A DNA stretch of 64,000 nt from Aurantiacibacter xanthus (GCF_003584015.1 NZ_QXFM01000114.1:1-64000); one strand, 5' to 3'. Positions 32,147 to 41,503 are shown, counted from the first letter of the stretch. Notes: a model not told the origin generated them from the sequence alone. Made by a program: numbers and translations.

Positions 32147-33118
32147 ATGGCCACCCACACCACCCGTATGCTCATCATCGGTTCCGGCCCGGCCGGCTAT
32201 TCCGCCGCGATCTATGGCGCGCGCGCGGGGATGCAGCCGATCGTGGTGCAGGGGCTCCAGCCCGGCGGGCAGCTCACCATCACCACCGATGTCGAGAACT
32301 ATCCCGGCTTTGCCGACGTGATCCAGGGCCCCTGGCTGATGGAGCAGATGCAGAAACAGGCCGAGCATGTCGGCACCCGCATGATGTGGGACACCATCGT
32401 CGAGGTCGACCTCGAAAATGGTTCGCCGTTCCGCGCCGTGGGCGACAGCGGTGACGAATATGTCGGCGACGTGCTGGTGATCGCCACCGGCGCGCAGGCC
32501 AAGTGGCTGGGCGTTCCGGGCGAGCAGGAACTGGGCGGCAAGGGCGTTTCGGCCTGCGCCACCTGCGACGGGTTCTTCTATCGCGGCAAGAAGGTGGCCG
32601 TGATCGGCGGCGGCAACACGGCGGTGGAAGAGGCGCTCTACCTCACCAACCACTCCGACGACGTGACGCTGATCCACCGCCGCGACGAACTGCGCAGTGA
32701 GAAGATCCTGCAGGATCGCCTGTTTGCATCCGACAAGATCACGCCCTTGTGGAACAAGGCGGTCGAGAGCTTCGAGGCGGGCGAGGATGGCAAGCTGCAT
32801 CACCTTAACCTCGTCGACACCGTGACAGGCGAGAAATCGACGCTGGAGGTTGACGGGGCCTTCGTCGCCATCGGCCATGCGCCCTCGACCGAGCTGTTCA
32901 AGGGCAAGCTGGAGACCGACGCGGGCGGCTATCTCGTCACCGAGCCGGGTACGCCGAAGACCGCCATCCCCGGCGTCTTCGCGGCGGGCGACGTGATGGA
33001 CCACACCTATCGTCAGGCGGTGACGGCGGCGGGCACCGGCTGCATGGCCGCGCTCGATGCCGAGCGGTTCCTCGCCACGCTGGAACATGCCGCCAAGGAA
33101 GCGCAGGCGGCGGAATAG
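32147..33118 (+). CDS. trxB: Thioredoxin-disulfide reductase
   Basis: The 323-residue flavoenzyme reduces thioredoxin with NADPH. It has FAD motif GSGPAGYSAAIYGARAG, redox site CATCDG (Cys137, Cys140), NADPH motif VIGGGNTAVEEALYL followed by HRRDELRSEK, and the C-terminal FAD contact GVFAAGDVMDHTYRQAVTAAGTGC. It lies alone on the plus strand, 102 bases after pobR. Confidence 0.96.
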   Translation: MATHTTRMLIIGSGPAGYSAAIYGARAGMQPIVVQGLQPGGQLTITTDVENYPGFADVIQGPWLMEQMQKQAEHVGTRMMWDTIVEVDLENGSPFRAVGDSGDEYVGDVLVIATGAQAKWLGVPGEQELGGKGVSACATCDGFFYRGKKVAVIGGGNTAVEEALYLTNHSDDVTLIHRRDELRSEKILQDRLFASDKITPLWNKAVESFEAGEDGKLHHLNLVDTVTGEKSTLEVDGAFVAIGHAPSTELFKGKLETDAGGYLVTEPGTPKTAIPGVFAAGDVMDHTYRQAVTAAGTGCMAALDAERFLATLEHAAKEAQAAE

Positions 33119-33130
33119 GCGAAAGCCTGT

Positions 33131-33258
33131 CAAAGCCCTTCCCCTTGGGGAAGGGTTGGGATGGGGGGCCACACGCCAGCCAGCGTCGAGCCCCCACCCC
33201 CGGCCCCTCCCCAAGGGGAGGGGAGCAAGAGGGATCAGACTAACGGCATCCCGCTCTA
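33131..33258 (-). repeat. Interspersed repeat, copy C
   Basis: On the plus strand it carries AAAGCCCTTCCCCTTGGGGA, GGGTTGGGATGGGG, CCCCACCCCCGGCCCCTCCC, GGGGAGGGGAGCAAG and GATCAGACTAACGG, then the end CATCCCGCTCTA (33247-33258). That end is the reverse complement of the TAGAGCGGGATG end of copies B and D, so the element has 12-bp terminal inverted repeats. The TAG formed on the minus strand at 33256-33258 is the stop of the adjacent dehydrogenase gene. Confidence 0.8.
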
Positions 33259-34164
33259 ATCGTGGTCCTTGCGCCCGAAGTCGGGGCGGGCGTCGTCCTG
33301 CCCGATGGCGACGATCCCGCGCCGGATCGCGCGGGTGCGGGTGAACCAGTCGAACATGGTCTCGCCGTCCTCGGCACGGATCGCCTCGCGCATCAGGGCG
33401 AGGTCGGTCAGGAACCGGTCGAGCATCTCCAGCACCGCCTCGCGGTTGTTCAGGAACACGTCGCGCCACATGGTCGGGTCGGAGGCGGCGATGCGGGTGA
33501 AATCGCGGAAGCCACCGGCGGAGAACTTGATCACCTCGCTGCGGGTCACCTGCTCAAGGTCGCTCGCGGTGCCGACGATGGTGTAGGCGATGAGGTGCGG
33601 GATGTGGCTGGTGACGGCGAGCACGCGGTCGTGATGGCCTGCATCCATCGTCTCGACCAGCGCGCCCAAATCCTCCCAGAAGGTGACCAGTGCGGCGACC
33701 TTCGCGGGATCGGCACCCTCGGGCGGGGTGACGATGCACCAGCGGCGGTGGAACAGCGAGGCAAAGCCCGCATCCGGCCCCGATTCCTCGGTCCCGGCCA
33801 CCGGGTGTGCGGGGATCACGTGATGATGCGGCAAGGCTTCGCTCAGCGCGCTGTAGGTCGATTCCTTGGACGAGCCGACATCGCTGACGATGGTATCCTC
33901 GCCCAGGGCCGGGGCGATCGCGCGCGCGGCCTCGCCCATTGCGCCCACCGGCACGCACAGGATCACCAGATCGGCCTTTTCGACCGCTTCCACCGGCCTA
34001 TCGGCGACGACTGCGGTCAGCCCCCGCTCCCGCGCCCTCGCACGCACATCGGGGTCGGCGTCGTAGCCAGCGGTGGCGACGCCCGGCAGGTGTTTCTGCA
34101 CCGCCAGACCGATCGATCCGCCAAGCAGGCCGAGACCGATAATCGCGACGCGTTCGATGGTCAT
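33256..34164 (-). CDS. tyrC: Prephenate/arogenate (cyclohexadienyl) dehydrogenase
   Basis: The 302-residue NAD-dependent enzyme makes the tyrosine precursor. It has the Rossmann motif [51 protein letters not shown] (active-site His and Gly-rich loop) and SHIPHLIAY. Its first four bases overlap the hisC stop (ATGA), so the pair is co-translated. This hisC-tyrC order is common in alphaproteobacteria, where the aminotransferase can also act on aromatic substrates. The stop TAG is the end of repeat copy C. Confidence 0.94.
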   Translation of the reverse strand: MTIERVAIIGLGLLGGSIGLAVQKHLPGVATAGYDADPDVRARARERGLTAVVADRPVEAVEKADLVILCVPVGAMGEAARAIAPALGEDTIVSDVGSSKESTYSALSEALPHHHVIPAHPVAGTEESGPDAGFASLFHRRWCIVTPPEGADPAKVAALVTFWEDLGALVETMDAGHHDRVLAVTSHIPHLIAYTIVGTASDLEQVTRSEVIKFSAGGFRDFTRIAASDPTMWRDVFLNNREAVLEMLDRFLTDLALMREAIRAEDGETMFDWFTRTRAIRRGIVAIGQDDARPDFGRKDHD

Positions 34165-35255
34165 TGCGAGCCCTCTGCCGCCGTGTGCGCTGCCGCCCGC
34201 AGCGCTGCCGCAATCGCCTGCATCTGGTCGGCGGTGCCGATGGTGATGCGCAGCGCCTGCGGCAGGCCCTGTCCCGGCAGGTGGCGCACGATAAAGCCCG
34301 CCTCGTCGATAGCGGCCATGGCATCGGTGGCGGTGAGCGCGCCCTCGAACAGCACCAGCACGAAGTTGGCCTCGCTCGGCACCACGCGCAGGCCCGCGTT
34401 GCCGAGCGCCGTCAGCTCATCGCAGAAAGCAGCGCGCACGGCGGTGTTGTGCTCGCGCGTGGCAATGACAAAGGCCTGATCGTCAAGCGCGGCCAGCGTC
34501 ACCGCCTGGGCGACGGAATTGACGTTGAACGGACCGCGCAGGCGGTTGAGCGCGCCGATGATTTCCGGCGCGCCATAGCCCCAGCCGACCCGCTCGCCCG
34601 CGAGGCCATAGACCTTGGCGAAGGTGCGCGTGACCAGCACGTTGGCCGCGCGGGTGGCCAGCTCGATGCCGCCATCGTCGTTTTCGGGCGCGACATATTC
34701 GGCATAGGCCTGATCGAGCACCAGCAGCACATGCGGCGGCAGGCCTGCGTGCAGGCGTGCCAGTTCCTCGCGGGTCAGATAAGTGCCGGTCGGATTGTTG
34801 GGGTTGGCGAGGAACACCACCCTGGTGCGCGGGGTGACCGTGGCGAGCAGCGCATCGATATCGGTGCCGTAGTCGGCATCTGGGGCTTCGACCGGTTCCG
34901 CCCCGCAGCGCCTTGCGGCGATTTCATACAGCGTGAAGCCGTAGCGCACGTAGAGCACCTCGTCGCCCGGCCCGGCAAAGGCGCTGGCGGCGATGGTCAG
35001 CAGCTCGCCCGAGCCGGTGCCGCAGACGATGCGCGCGGGGTCGATCCCGTGCAGTTCGCCCAGCTTCGTGCGCAGCGCGGTGCTGTCGGGGTCGGGATAG
35101 ACCGACGGCGCCGGCGCGGTGGCGCGCGCGGCGAGCGCCGCCGGGCTGGTGCCGAGCGGGTTCTCATTGGCCGAGAGCTTGATGCGCGGCTTGCCATCCG
35201 CCCCGCCGGACTTGCCGGGAACATAGGCGTGAATGGCGGCGATATTCGGCTTCAT
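34161..35255 (-). CDS. hisC: Histidinol-phosphate / aromatic aminotransferase
   Basis: The 364-residue PLP enzyme (class II aminotransferase) has [52 protein letters not shown] and the PLP lysine in [18 protein letters not shown]. It serves histidine synthesis and, coupled to tyrC, probably also aromatic amino acids. I use the ATG at 35255 ([11 protein letters not shown]); an ATG at 35300 is in frame, but neither has a clear ribosome binding site. It is divergent from metX. Confidence 0.9.
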   Translation of the reverse strand: MKPNIAAIHAYVPGKSGGADGKPRIKLSANENPLGTSPAALAARATAPAPSVYPDPDSTALRTKLGELHGIDPARIVCGTGSGELLTIAASAFAGPGDEVLYVRYGFTLYEIAARRCGAEPVEAPDADYGTDIDALLATVTPRTRVVFLANPNNPTGTYLTREELARLHAGLPPHVLLVLDQAYAEYVAPENDDGGIELATRAANVLVTRTFAKVYGLAGERVGWGYGAPEIIGALNRLRGPFNVNSVAQAVTLAALDDQAFVIATREHNTAVRAAFCDELTALGNAGLRVVPSEANFVLVLFEGALTATDAMAAIDEAGFIVRHLPGQGLPQALRITIGTADQMQAIAAALRAAAHTAAEGSQ

Positions 35256-35385
35256 CTGCGGCCGATCGGGGGTAGCTTCCTGAGTCACGCCACGGCGCAT
35301 AGCCGCAGCGGGCGGCGAATGACAGCCAGTGATTGGCCGCACCCGATTGACAGCGGCGGGGCGCTTCGACAGGGATCGGGGCACG

Positions 35386-36489
35386 ATGGCCACTTTGTCT
35401 GATCTGACTCTCAACCGGCTGGCGCTGTCCGCTCCGCTTCCGCTCGATAGCGGGCGCGACCTGCCGGGCGTCGAACTCGCTTACGAGACCTATGGCGAAC
35501 TGGCGGCGGACAAGAGCAATGCCATCCTGCTGTTTCACGCGCTGACGATGGATCAGTTCGTGGCGAGCGAAAACCCGCTGACGGGCAAGCCGGGCTGGTG
35601 GCAGGCTTCGGTCGGGCCGGGCAAGGTGATCGACACCGACCGCTTCTTCGTGATTTGCGCCAATGTGATCGGCGGCTGCATGGGCTCGACCGGGCCTTCG
35701 AGCATCGGGCCCGAAGGCAAGCCCTGGGGCATGGAGTTCCCGGTCATCACCATCCGCGACATGGTCCGCGCACAGGTGGCCATGCTCGACCAGCTCGGGA
35801 TCGGACGGCTGCACGCGGTGGTCGGCGGGTCGATGGGCGGGATGCAGGCGCTGAGCTTTGCCGCCAATTATCCGGACCGGGCCGGGCGCGTGCTGGCGAT
35901 TGCCACCACCGCGCGGCATTCGGCGCAGAACATCGCCTTTCACGAGGTCGGGCGGCAGGCGATCATGGCCGATCCCGAGTGGCAGGGCGGTGCTTACTAC
36001 GAAGGCGGCAAGGGCCCGGAGAAGGGCCTCTCCGTGGCGCGCATGGCCGCGCATATCACCTATCTCTCCGAAGCGGGGCTGACCGAGAAGTTCGGCCGCC
36101 GCCTGCAGGATCGCGACAGCAAGACCTTCGGGTTCGATGCCGATTTCCAGATCGAGAGCTATCTGCGCTATCAGGGGCTGAGCTTCACCAATCGGTTCGA
36201 CGCCAACTCCTACCTCTACATCACCCGCGCGATGGACTATTTCGACCTCGCCGAGGAGCACGGCGGGATGCTGGCGGATGCCTTCCGCCAGAGCGACGCG
36301 CGCTTCTGCCTGATCAGTTTCGACACCGACTGGCTCTATACCACCTCTGATATGCGTGAGGTGGTCCACGCGCTGAACGCGGTGGCGGCGCCGGTGAGTT
36401 TCGTCGAGCTGTCCGCGCCGTTCGGGCACGACAGCTTCCTGCTCGACGTGCCCGCGCTTGACCGGGTGATGAAGGGGTTTCTCGAATGA
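35386..36489 (+). CDS. metX: Homoserine O-acyltransferase (MetX family)
   Basis: The 367-residue alpha/beta hydrolase-fold enzyme acylates homoserine for methionine synthesis. It has [30 protein letters not shown], the nucleophile in [10 protein letters not shown], and the catalytic Asp and His in FDTDWLYTT and FGHDSFLLD. The start at 35386 (MATLSDLTL) lacks a clear Shine-Dalgarno; TTGACA lies 34 bases upstream, so the transcript may be short-leadered. I looked for a SAM-II riboswitch and saw none. It overlaps the next gene by 4 bases. Confidence 0.95.
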   Translation: MATLSDLTLNRLALSAPLPLDSGRDLPGVELAYETYGELAADKSNAILLFHALTMDQFVASENPLTGKPGWWQASVGPGKVIDTDRFFVICANVIGGCMGSTGPSSIGPEGKPWGMEFPVITIRDMVRAQVAMLDQLGIGRLHAVVGGSMGGMQALSFAANYPDRAGRVLAIATTARHSAQNIAFHEVGRQAIMADPEWQGGAYYEGGKGPEKGLSVARMAAHITYLSEAGLTEKFGRRLQDRDSKTFGFDADFQIESYLRYQGLSFTNRFDANSYLYITRAMDYFDLAEEHGGMLADAFRQSDARFCLISFDTDWLYTTSDMREVVHALNAVAAPVSFVELSAPFGHDSFLLDVPALDRVMKGFLE

Positions 36490-36935
36490 CCGCGCTGCCC
36501 GAAGGCTATGAGCTGACCGCCGATCAGAGCCGGATCGACGCGAAGGCCGCGCATGCCTATCTGGCGCGGTCGTACTGGTCGCCGGGTGTGGCGCTGGACC
36601 TGATCGAGCGGGCGCTGGCCAACAGCCTGTGCGTGGCGGTGTTCCATGACGGCGAGCAGATCGCCTTCGCCCGCGTGATCAGCGACAAGGCGACCTTCGC
36701 CTGGCTGGCTGATGTCCATGTGCTGGAAGAGCATCGCGGCAAGGGCATTTCGAAAGCGATGGTCGCGGCCTTGCTGGCGCACCCTGAGTTGCAGGGCCTG
36801 CGCCGCTGGGCATTGAGTACGCTCGACGCGCACGAGCTTTATCGCGGCTTCGGCTGGGACACGCCCGCCTATCCCGAACGGCTGATGGAGCGGATGGCAC
36901 CCGGTGCCCATGCTCCGCCGGTGGTGCAGGCATGA
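36486..36935 (+). CDS. GNAT family N-acetyltransferase
   Basis: The 149-residue protein has a GNAT fold: [42 protein letters not shown] contains the acetyl-CoA-binding R/Q-x-x-G-x-G/A motif (HRGKGISK), and LYRGFGWD is the usual C-terminal Tyr segment. It overlaps metX and metW by 4 bases on each side, so it is translated within the methionine operon. The acceptor is unknown. Confidence 0.9.
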   Translation: MTALPEGYELTADQSRIDAKAAHAYLARSYWSPGVALDLIERALANSLCVAVFHDGEQIAFARVISDKATFAWLADVHVLEEHRGKGISKAMVAALLAHPELQGLRRWALSTLDAHELYRGFGWDTPAYPERLMERMAPGAHAPPVVQA

Positions 36936-37519
36936 CCCTGCGCGCCGACCTCGCCAAGATCGCCGAGCTGGTTCCGGCCGGTGTGCGCGTGCTCGACGTG
37001 GGCTGCGGCGATGGCGAGCTGATGGCTGAACTGCGCGATGCCAAGGGCGTCGACGCGCGCGGGATGGAGATCGACGCCGCCGAAGTCGAGAAGGCTGTCG
37101 CGCGCGGGCTCAGCGTGGTGCAGGGCGATGCCAACCGCGACCTTGCCGACTACCCCGATCAGGCTTTCGATGTCGCGATTCTCAGCCAGACCTTGCAAAC
37201 TGCCGAGCGGCCCGACTGGTTGCTCGAACAGCTTTTGCGGGTGGGCAAGGTGGCCTTCGTCAGCTTTCCCAACTTCGCCTATTGGCGGATGCGGTTGAGT
37301 CTATTGTGGACCGGCAGGATGCCCAATTCGCGGCACTTGCCGGCGAACTGGTACGAGACTGCGAACATCCACCACACCACCATTTTCGACTTTCTGGAGC
37401 TGGCCGGTGAGCGTGGAATTCGCGTGGAGGGCAGCTGGTTCTTTGCCGCCGGGCGCGAGATCGGCGGCGCGAATGCCAACTGGCGCGCCGAACATGCGGT
37501 GTTTCAACTGAGCCGTTAG
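36932..37519 (+). CDS. metW: Methionine biosynthesis protein MetW
   Basis: The 195-residue methyltransferase-like protein shows VLDVGCGDGELMAEL (SAM motif I), GMEIDAAEV, VVQGDANRDLADYPDQAFDVAILSQTLQ, and VSFPNFAYWRMRLSLLWTGRMP, the hallmark of MetW. It works with MetX, probably stabilising or stimulating it. It is the third gene of metX-GNAT-metW with 4-base overlap. Confidence 0.95.
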   Translation: MTLRADLAKIAELVPAGVRVLDVGCGDGELMAELRDAKGVDARGMEIDAAEVEKAVARGLSVVQGDANRDLADYPDQAFDVAILSQTLQTAERPDWLLEQLLRVGKVAFVSFPNFAYWRMRLSLLWTGRMPNSRHLPANWYETANIHHTTIFDFLELAGERGIRVEGSWFFAAGREIGGANANWRAEHAVFQLSR

Positions 37520-37536
37520 CCAAGGGAGCCAAGGCC

Positions 37537-37959
37537 ATGTCAGAAGCCGAGAACTTTGCCGGATCGTGCCTGTGCGGCGCCGTGAAATTCACCGCGCAGA
37601 TCGCGCAGCGCGAGATGGCGGTTTGCCATTGCTCGATGTGCCGCAAGTGGTCGGGCGGAATGTTCTTCGCCGCCGAGGCCGAGCGGATCACCTTCGAGGA
37701 CGAGGCTCAGCTGGGCGTCTATTCGTCGTCGGACTGGGGCGAGCGGTGCTTCTGCAAGACCTGCGGGACCACGCTGATGTGGCGCGGCAAGGATGGCAGC
37801 CATACGGCTCTCGCGGTCCCGACCCTCGACCGCGCCCCGGAGTTCGCGCTGACGACGCAGATCTTCATCGACGAAAAGCCGGAGGCCTACGATCTGGCGC
37901 AGACCACCAACAATCTGACCGGGGCCGAGGTCTTCGCGATGTTCGCGCCGCCGAATTAG
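37537..37959 (+). CDS. GFA family (glutathione-dependent formaldehyde-activating-like) protein
   Basis: The 140-residue zinc protein has GSCLCGAVKF, CHCSMCRKWSGG and RCFCKTCGTTLMWRG, the Cys pattern of the GFA/CENP-V fold. Such proteins bind two zinc ions; formaldehyde/glutathione activity is known for Gfa but not for most members. AAGGGAGCC precedes the ATG by 9 bases, 17 bases after metW. Its TAG stop is the first triplet of repeat copy D. Confidence 0.9.
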   Translation: MSEAENFAGSCLCGAVKFTAQIAQREMAVCHCSMCRKWSGGMFFAAEAERITFEDEAQLGVYSSSDWGERCFCKTCGTTLMWRGKDGSHTALAVPTLDRAPEFALTTQIFIDEKPEAYDLAQTTNNLTGAEVFAMFAPPN

Positions 37960-38094
37960 AGCGGGATGACATAGTATTGACTCGCAAAGCCCTTCCCCTG
38001 CGGGGAAGGGTTGGGATGGGGTTTCACGCTAACCACCGCCGAGCCCCCACCCCCAGCCCCTCCCCAAGGGGAGGGGAGCAAGGTGGATCAGGCT
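37957..38094 (+). repeat. Interspersed repeat, copy D, interrupted by the prophage end
   Basis: It begins with TAGAGCGGGATG (37957-37968, TAG being the upstream stop) and continues ACATAGTATTGA, AAAGCCCTTCCCC, GGGGAAGGGTTGGGATGGGG, CCCCACCCCCAGCCCCTCCC, AAGGGGAGGGGAGCAAGGTGG and ATCAGGCT. Copies A and C go on with AGTGTCATC or AACGGCATCCCGCTCTA; this copy switches after GGCT at 38094 to unrelated sequence starting TGTAGC. The missing end is best explained by prophage insertion. Confidence 0.8.
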
Positions 38095-38174
38095 TGTAGC
38101 GCGGCGGAAGCTTTTAGAGTCTTTGACAAGAGCTTTTAGAGCAGAAGCTTCGTTGTTTTGAGCGTCTCGTAAGA
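38095..38174. repeat. Prophage right end with 22-base tandem sites (candidate transposase-binding sites)
   Basis: From TGTAGC at 38095 the sequence holds AGCTTTTAGAG at 38109-38119 and again at 38131-38141, exactly 22 bases apart. A weaker third form (TTGTTTTGAGCG) lies around 38153. Mu-type transposases bind repeated sites of about 22 bases at the phage ends, and Mu-family ends begin with 5'-TG. The rest of 38175-38247 up to the fibre gene shows nothing I can name. Confidence 0.5.
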
Positions 38175-38247
38175 TGCGCCAAAGAACCTCCTAACATCCT
38201 CTCAAAGGAACCTTGTACCTGCCGATAGGGCTGGGAGGGGGTGGCGC

Positions 38248-40215
38248 TCACGGCAGCACCGCTGTCCACGCTTGCATCTGCTCATCGGTCGGCGCGGTGT
38301 CAAAAATCACAAGCCGCCGGATGTAACCAGCTATGTTCGTCGTGCCCGATCCATTCGACCCCAAATCTTTGTGATCAAGGGTGGTATAAGCCCCGAACCC
38401 TGTGCGTGAATAAATAGGGCCGCCATTCGCGCAAAGCCGTACTCCGGTCGTATCGGTATCCACGAACATCATTGCCTTGTTTGTCAGTGGTGCCGTTGGG
38501 TCCACCGTCAGCCGGTTGGTGTCAGCAGCGGTCACTAGGGTTTTTCCGCCATCGTCTGTGCTTGCTGAAATTACCCCATCGGAATTGACCTTGATGATCT
38601 GGCCGAACAGAAATCCTGAAGGCTTCTGCGTGTCCCACTCGATGTAGACACCCCACGACGCGCCTGAGGCTAGAAAATCCATAAGGCCCGATGATTTCGG
38701 AGTGGTACTGCCGCCTTCAGTTGAGGTAGATGGGCGGTCGTAAAGGCGGCGGCGCGCCGTACCCGACATATCCCAAGGCGACAGTTCGTAGGGTGATAGG
38801 TCGCTGGTGACGAAGGCTACTGCGATTTGATCGCCTGACGTGCCCAGACGGAAACCAAACGAGGGGTCTGTCACCGTCGCCAAGGGAAGGCCATATCTTC
38901 CCCATCCGTCATAGCGAGGTTTATTGAGAGTGATCTCGGTCCAGTTCGCGCCTCCGTCTAGCGTCATCTCAACCGTCCCGGTTCCTGTAATCCGCTTGAT
39001 GTCGGCATAAAGGTTGCGGGTGCTCTCAGCCAAAGTCACCGGATACAGGACTGTTCCGCCATCCGCCGTCGCCGTTAGCCGGGTTGCGCTGTTCGTGCGG
39101 TTCGCCCGATTGGTTTCATTCGCCACAGCCGTGATGCCCGTCTTGATCCAGGCAGCATTGGTAAGATCATTCGTCCAAAGTATAGGCTGTTCGCCATTGT
39201 TGACGATTGGCTCGACCAGAATTCCTCGTGACGAAGTGCGAAGAGTCGTTGAGGATGCAAAGCGCCGCAGCGATCCATCCGCATTCTCTGCATAGACAGG
39301 CAGGCTTTGTGACACGAGTTGCCGGAAAAAGCGACCATCGTTCGAGCTGGTGTTGTTGTCAGGCTGGATCGGGAAAACAGCAGGGTTGGAAGGAATGGGC
39401 GCGGACGCATAGGTCAGGATTTCCCCATCCGCCGATTGAGTCCAGTCGATGTCGTAGCGCGCTCCCTGGGCCGGGAAGGAAAGTGGGGCGACGCCTTCCG
39501 CCTCTGTCGTGAAGCCGTCCGACGTCGCAATCGCGCTGTCATTGCCCGCGTCGTCACGGTGCAAGAAGTGCGTGTAATAGGTCGTCTCGGCGCTCAGCCC
39601 GCTATTGCTGATGTTCTGTGTGCCGGTGGCGCTGACGGCCTGAGAGCCTGCCGCAACCGCACCCACGCCCGCCTTGAGGTTCGCCGCGCTCGGGGGTGTC
39701 GGGCTGGTCGAGATGAACCAGTAGAGCGTGCCGTTGCCCTCATTGGTGCTGACAGAGCCCGTCATGGCGTCGGTGCCGTTGGCAGCATCGGTCGGGCTGG
39801 AAAGCGTTGGGGCAATCACATCGCCCGCATCGGCAAGCGTCGTCGAAGTAAAGGTATCCGACACCCCGCCGATGGTCAGCGTCGTATTGACCGCCGTTTC
39901 GTAGCTGGCGCTGCTGGTGTGCCGCACCCGAAAGGTGTCGCCGTTCTGCGCCGTGCCAGCGCTGCTGGTGTAGGAGCCGCCATTCTTCGAATAGGTGCCG
40001 CCCGCTACCGACACAGCGACTGAAACGCCGGTGCCGAGCCCCGCCACCGTGATCAGGTTCGAAGTCTGTTGTGCGGAAAAGCCCGCGCCGGTCGCATCGG
40101 TGAAGTTAAAGGCGTCGGGCGTCTCGTCCACGGGAGTGGAGGCTTCAAGGGTCGCGATGCGCGCCTCAAATGCCGCAAGGGTAGCGGCAATGGTGTCGGT
40201 CGGGTTGTAGGTCAT
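38248..40215 (-). CDS. Phage tail fibre / receptor-binding protein
   Basis: The 655-residue protein starts with a short heptad helix (TIAATLAAFEARIATLEAST) that would trimerise and attach to the tail. Two beta-rich Ig/fibronectin-like repeats (about residues 35-130 and 135-240) follow, then a large variable C-terminal region ending in RRLVIFDTAPTDEQMQAWTAV, like a lectin/laminin-G-type domain. It is Thr/Ser/Gly-rich with local GC lower than the neighbours, consistent with a host-range module. It is the last gene before the phage end and overlaps the upstream gene by 4 bases. Confidence 0.75.
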   Translation of the reverse strand: MTYNPTDTIAATLAAFEARIATLEASTPVDETPDAFNFTDATGAGFSAQQTSNLITVAGLGTGVSVAVSVAGGTYSKNGGSYTSSAGTAQNGDTFRVRHTSSASYETAVNTTLTIGGVSDTFTSTTLADAGDVIAPTLSSPTDAANGTDAMTGSVSTNEGNGTLYWFISTSPTPPSAANLKAGVGAVAAGSQAVSATGTQNISNSGLSAETTYYTHFLHRDDAGNDSAIATSDGFTTEAEGVAPLSFPAQGARYDIDWTQSADGEILTYASAPIPSNPAVFPIQPDNNTSSNDGRFFRQLVSQSLPVYAENADGSLRRFASSTTLRTSSRGILVEPIVNNGEQPILWTNDLTNAAWIKTGITAVANETNRANRTNSATRLTATADGGTVLYPVTLAESTRNLYADIKRITGTGTVEMTLDGGANWTEITLNKPRYDGWGRYGLPLATVTDPSFGFRLGTSGDQIAVAFVTSDLSPYELSPWDMSGTARRRLYDRPSTSTEGGSTTPKSSGLMDFLASGASWGVYIEWDTQKPSGFLFGQIIKVNSDGVISASTDDGGKTLVTAADTNRLTVDPTAPLTNKAMMFVDTDTTGVRLCANGGPIYSRTGFGAYTTLDHKDLGSNGSGTTNIAGYIRRLVIFDTAPTDEQMQAWTAVLP

Positions 40216-41132
40216 TCTGCGGCCTCCATAGCGGTCAAACGGCCATCAAGTTCGTCAGCCCAGGCGATGAAGCCGACCACCTGATCACCTCGTAGGTTGC
40301 TGTTGCTGAGCGTGTTGTAGATGGTTGCCACGGCGCTCACGCCGCCAACGCTCGCCTCGGTCGCCCCCCAGTCCTCCACGGACAAGTCCCAGCGTGTCTG
40401 TGCCGGATTTCGTCGCTCGTAGGACTTGAGGTTCACCAGCTTGCAGTAGTGGATACGGTAGCCCTGGCCGGGGCTCGCCTGCGGGTCTTCGACCACGAGC
40501 AGCGGCTTCGTCGAACCGCAGATCAACTGAAGGATGTAGAGCTGCTCGGTTTCCTCGGGACTGAGGTCCTGCAAAGTCCATTCGAACGCGCCCTTACGCA
40601 CCCCTTCCACCACCGCGAAGCCGCCATCGGGTAGCGGTGTCGCGGTGCCGGTATCGATGACCTTTCGCCCGGCTCCCCAGGTCATATTGTACTGCGGCAT
40701 GAAGGCTTTCCCGATCACCTGGCAACCGATCGAGACGGGCTGCTCACCAGCCTTCTGGGTCAGCGCTATTCTGAGGTATCGGACATTGACCGCCGAACCA
40801 TGCCAGAGAGCGTTGGTTAGTTTCGGTGCCTGGCCGGGGCTGTCGACGGCGCGCAGGGCACTGTCGGCCATCACGGCAAACTCGCCGTGGCCGTCCAGCC
40901 CCCCGCTAATGCTCCATCGGGCATCGGCGTGCGCGCCATAGACGTGCCCCAGGAGGACGGTATCGATCGTGACCACTGCCCCCAGATCGACGTCGATCGT
41001 GGCGGCGGTGCCAGCGGCGCTGTCGAGCCAGACTTCCTTCGGGTCTGCGGTCAGCAGGTTGGCCGCGCCCGAGCCGCGCGAGGCGGTCAGCGTGGCCGGG
41101 GCGATCGGTGCAACCATGATCAGATTGGCCAT
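40212..41132 (-). CDS. Phage tail protein with discoidin-like N-terminal domain
   Basis: The 306-residue protein has a discoidin/F5-F8-type galactose-binding-like N-terminal part (WLDSAAGTAATIDVDLGAVVTIDTVLLGHVYG, then VRYLRIALTQ, about residues 30-135). A second domain (about 145-260, WTLQDLSPEETEQLYIL, LVVEDPQ, KLVNLKSYERRNPAQTRWDLSVEDWG) resembles siphovirus distal-tail proteins. It probably lies at the tail tip and may bind surface glycans. One-base overlap with the upstream gene. Confidence 0.65.
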   Translation of the reverse strand: MANLIMVAPIAPATLTASRGSGAANLLTADPKEVWLDSAAGTAATIDVDLGAVVTIDTVLLGHVYGAHADARWSISGGLDGHGEFAVMADSALRAVDSPGQAPKLTNALWHGSAVNVRYLRIALTQKAGEQPVSIGCQVIGKAFMPQYNMTWGAGRKVIDTGTATPLPDGGFAVVEGVRKGAFEWTLQDLSPEETEQLYILQLICGSTKPLLVVEDPQASPGQGYRIHYCKLVNLKSYERRNPAQTRWDLSVEDWGATEASVGGVSAVATIYNTLSNSNLRGDQVVGFIAWADELDGRLTAMEAAE

Positions 41133-41503
41133 CAGAGCCTCCTCAGCACGGTGACCTTTGAGAGGCCCGTGGAATGGTCGTCAGAGGCACCGGCGACGAA
41201 CACGTCCACGCTCGCAGGGTAGCTGTCATCGTCGCAGGTCAGCGTGATCACCCGGCCAATCCGCTGCACCCATTTGCCCTGCAGCTCGACGGTATCCTTT
41301 ACGAGCGGGCCTTCGAGGAAGGCGAGCTGGCGCTGCGCCTCCGCTTCCGCGTCGGATCGGTTGGCAAGCGTGGTGGCACGCTCCGAGCTTGACGCGAGGT
41401 CGCCCCACTTTGCCTGGGTCACGGCGTCCTGGCGCACGGCCCACAGGCTCTCGGCCGAGAGCCACTGCGCAAACTGCGGATCGACTGCCGGAGCTGTTGC
41501 CAT
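41132..41503 (-). CDS. Phage hypothetical protein (tail region)
   Basis: The 123-residue protein has a helical N-terminal half (FAQWLSAESLWAVRQDAVTQ, ATTLANRSDAEAEAQRQLAF) and a beta-rich C-terminal half (GRVITLTCDDDSYPASVDVFVAGASDDHSTG). No family is recognised. It is coupled by one-base overlaps to both tail neighbours and is likely structural or a tail assembly factor. Confidence 0.7.
   Translation of the reverse strand: MATAPAVDPQFAQWLSAESLWAVRQDAVTQAKWGDLASSSERATTLANRSDAEAEAQRQLAFLEGPLVKDTVELQGKWVQRIGRVITLTCDDDSYPASVDVFVAGASDDHSTGLSKVTVLRRL

Noticed and set aside
35256-35385. SAM-II riboswitch upstream of metX
   Set aside because: Known in some alphaproteobacteria, but the conserved pseudoknot segments are not visible here and the gap is only 130 bases with a divergent gene.
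38095-38165. Site-specific attachment site at a tRNA
   Set aside because: No tRNA is near and no integrase is visible. The Mu-like gene order and repeat interruption support transposition.
37960-38247. CRISPR array in the repeat-rich gap
   Set aside because: The repeats are a dispersed palindromic element and a pair of 11-base sites 22 bases apart, not regular repeat-spacer units. No cas genes are present.
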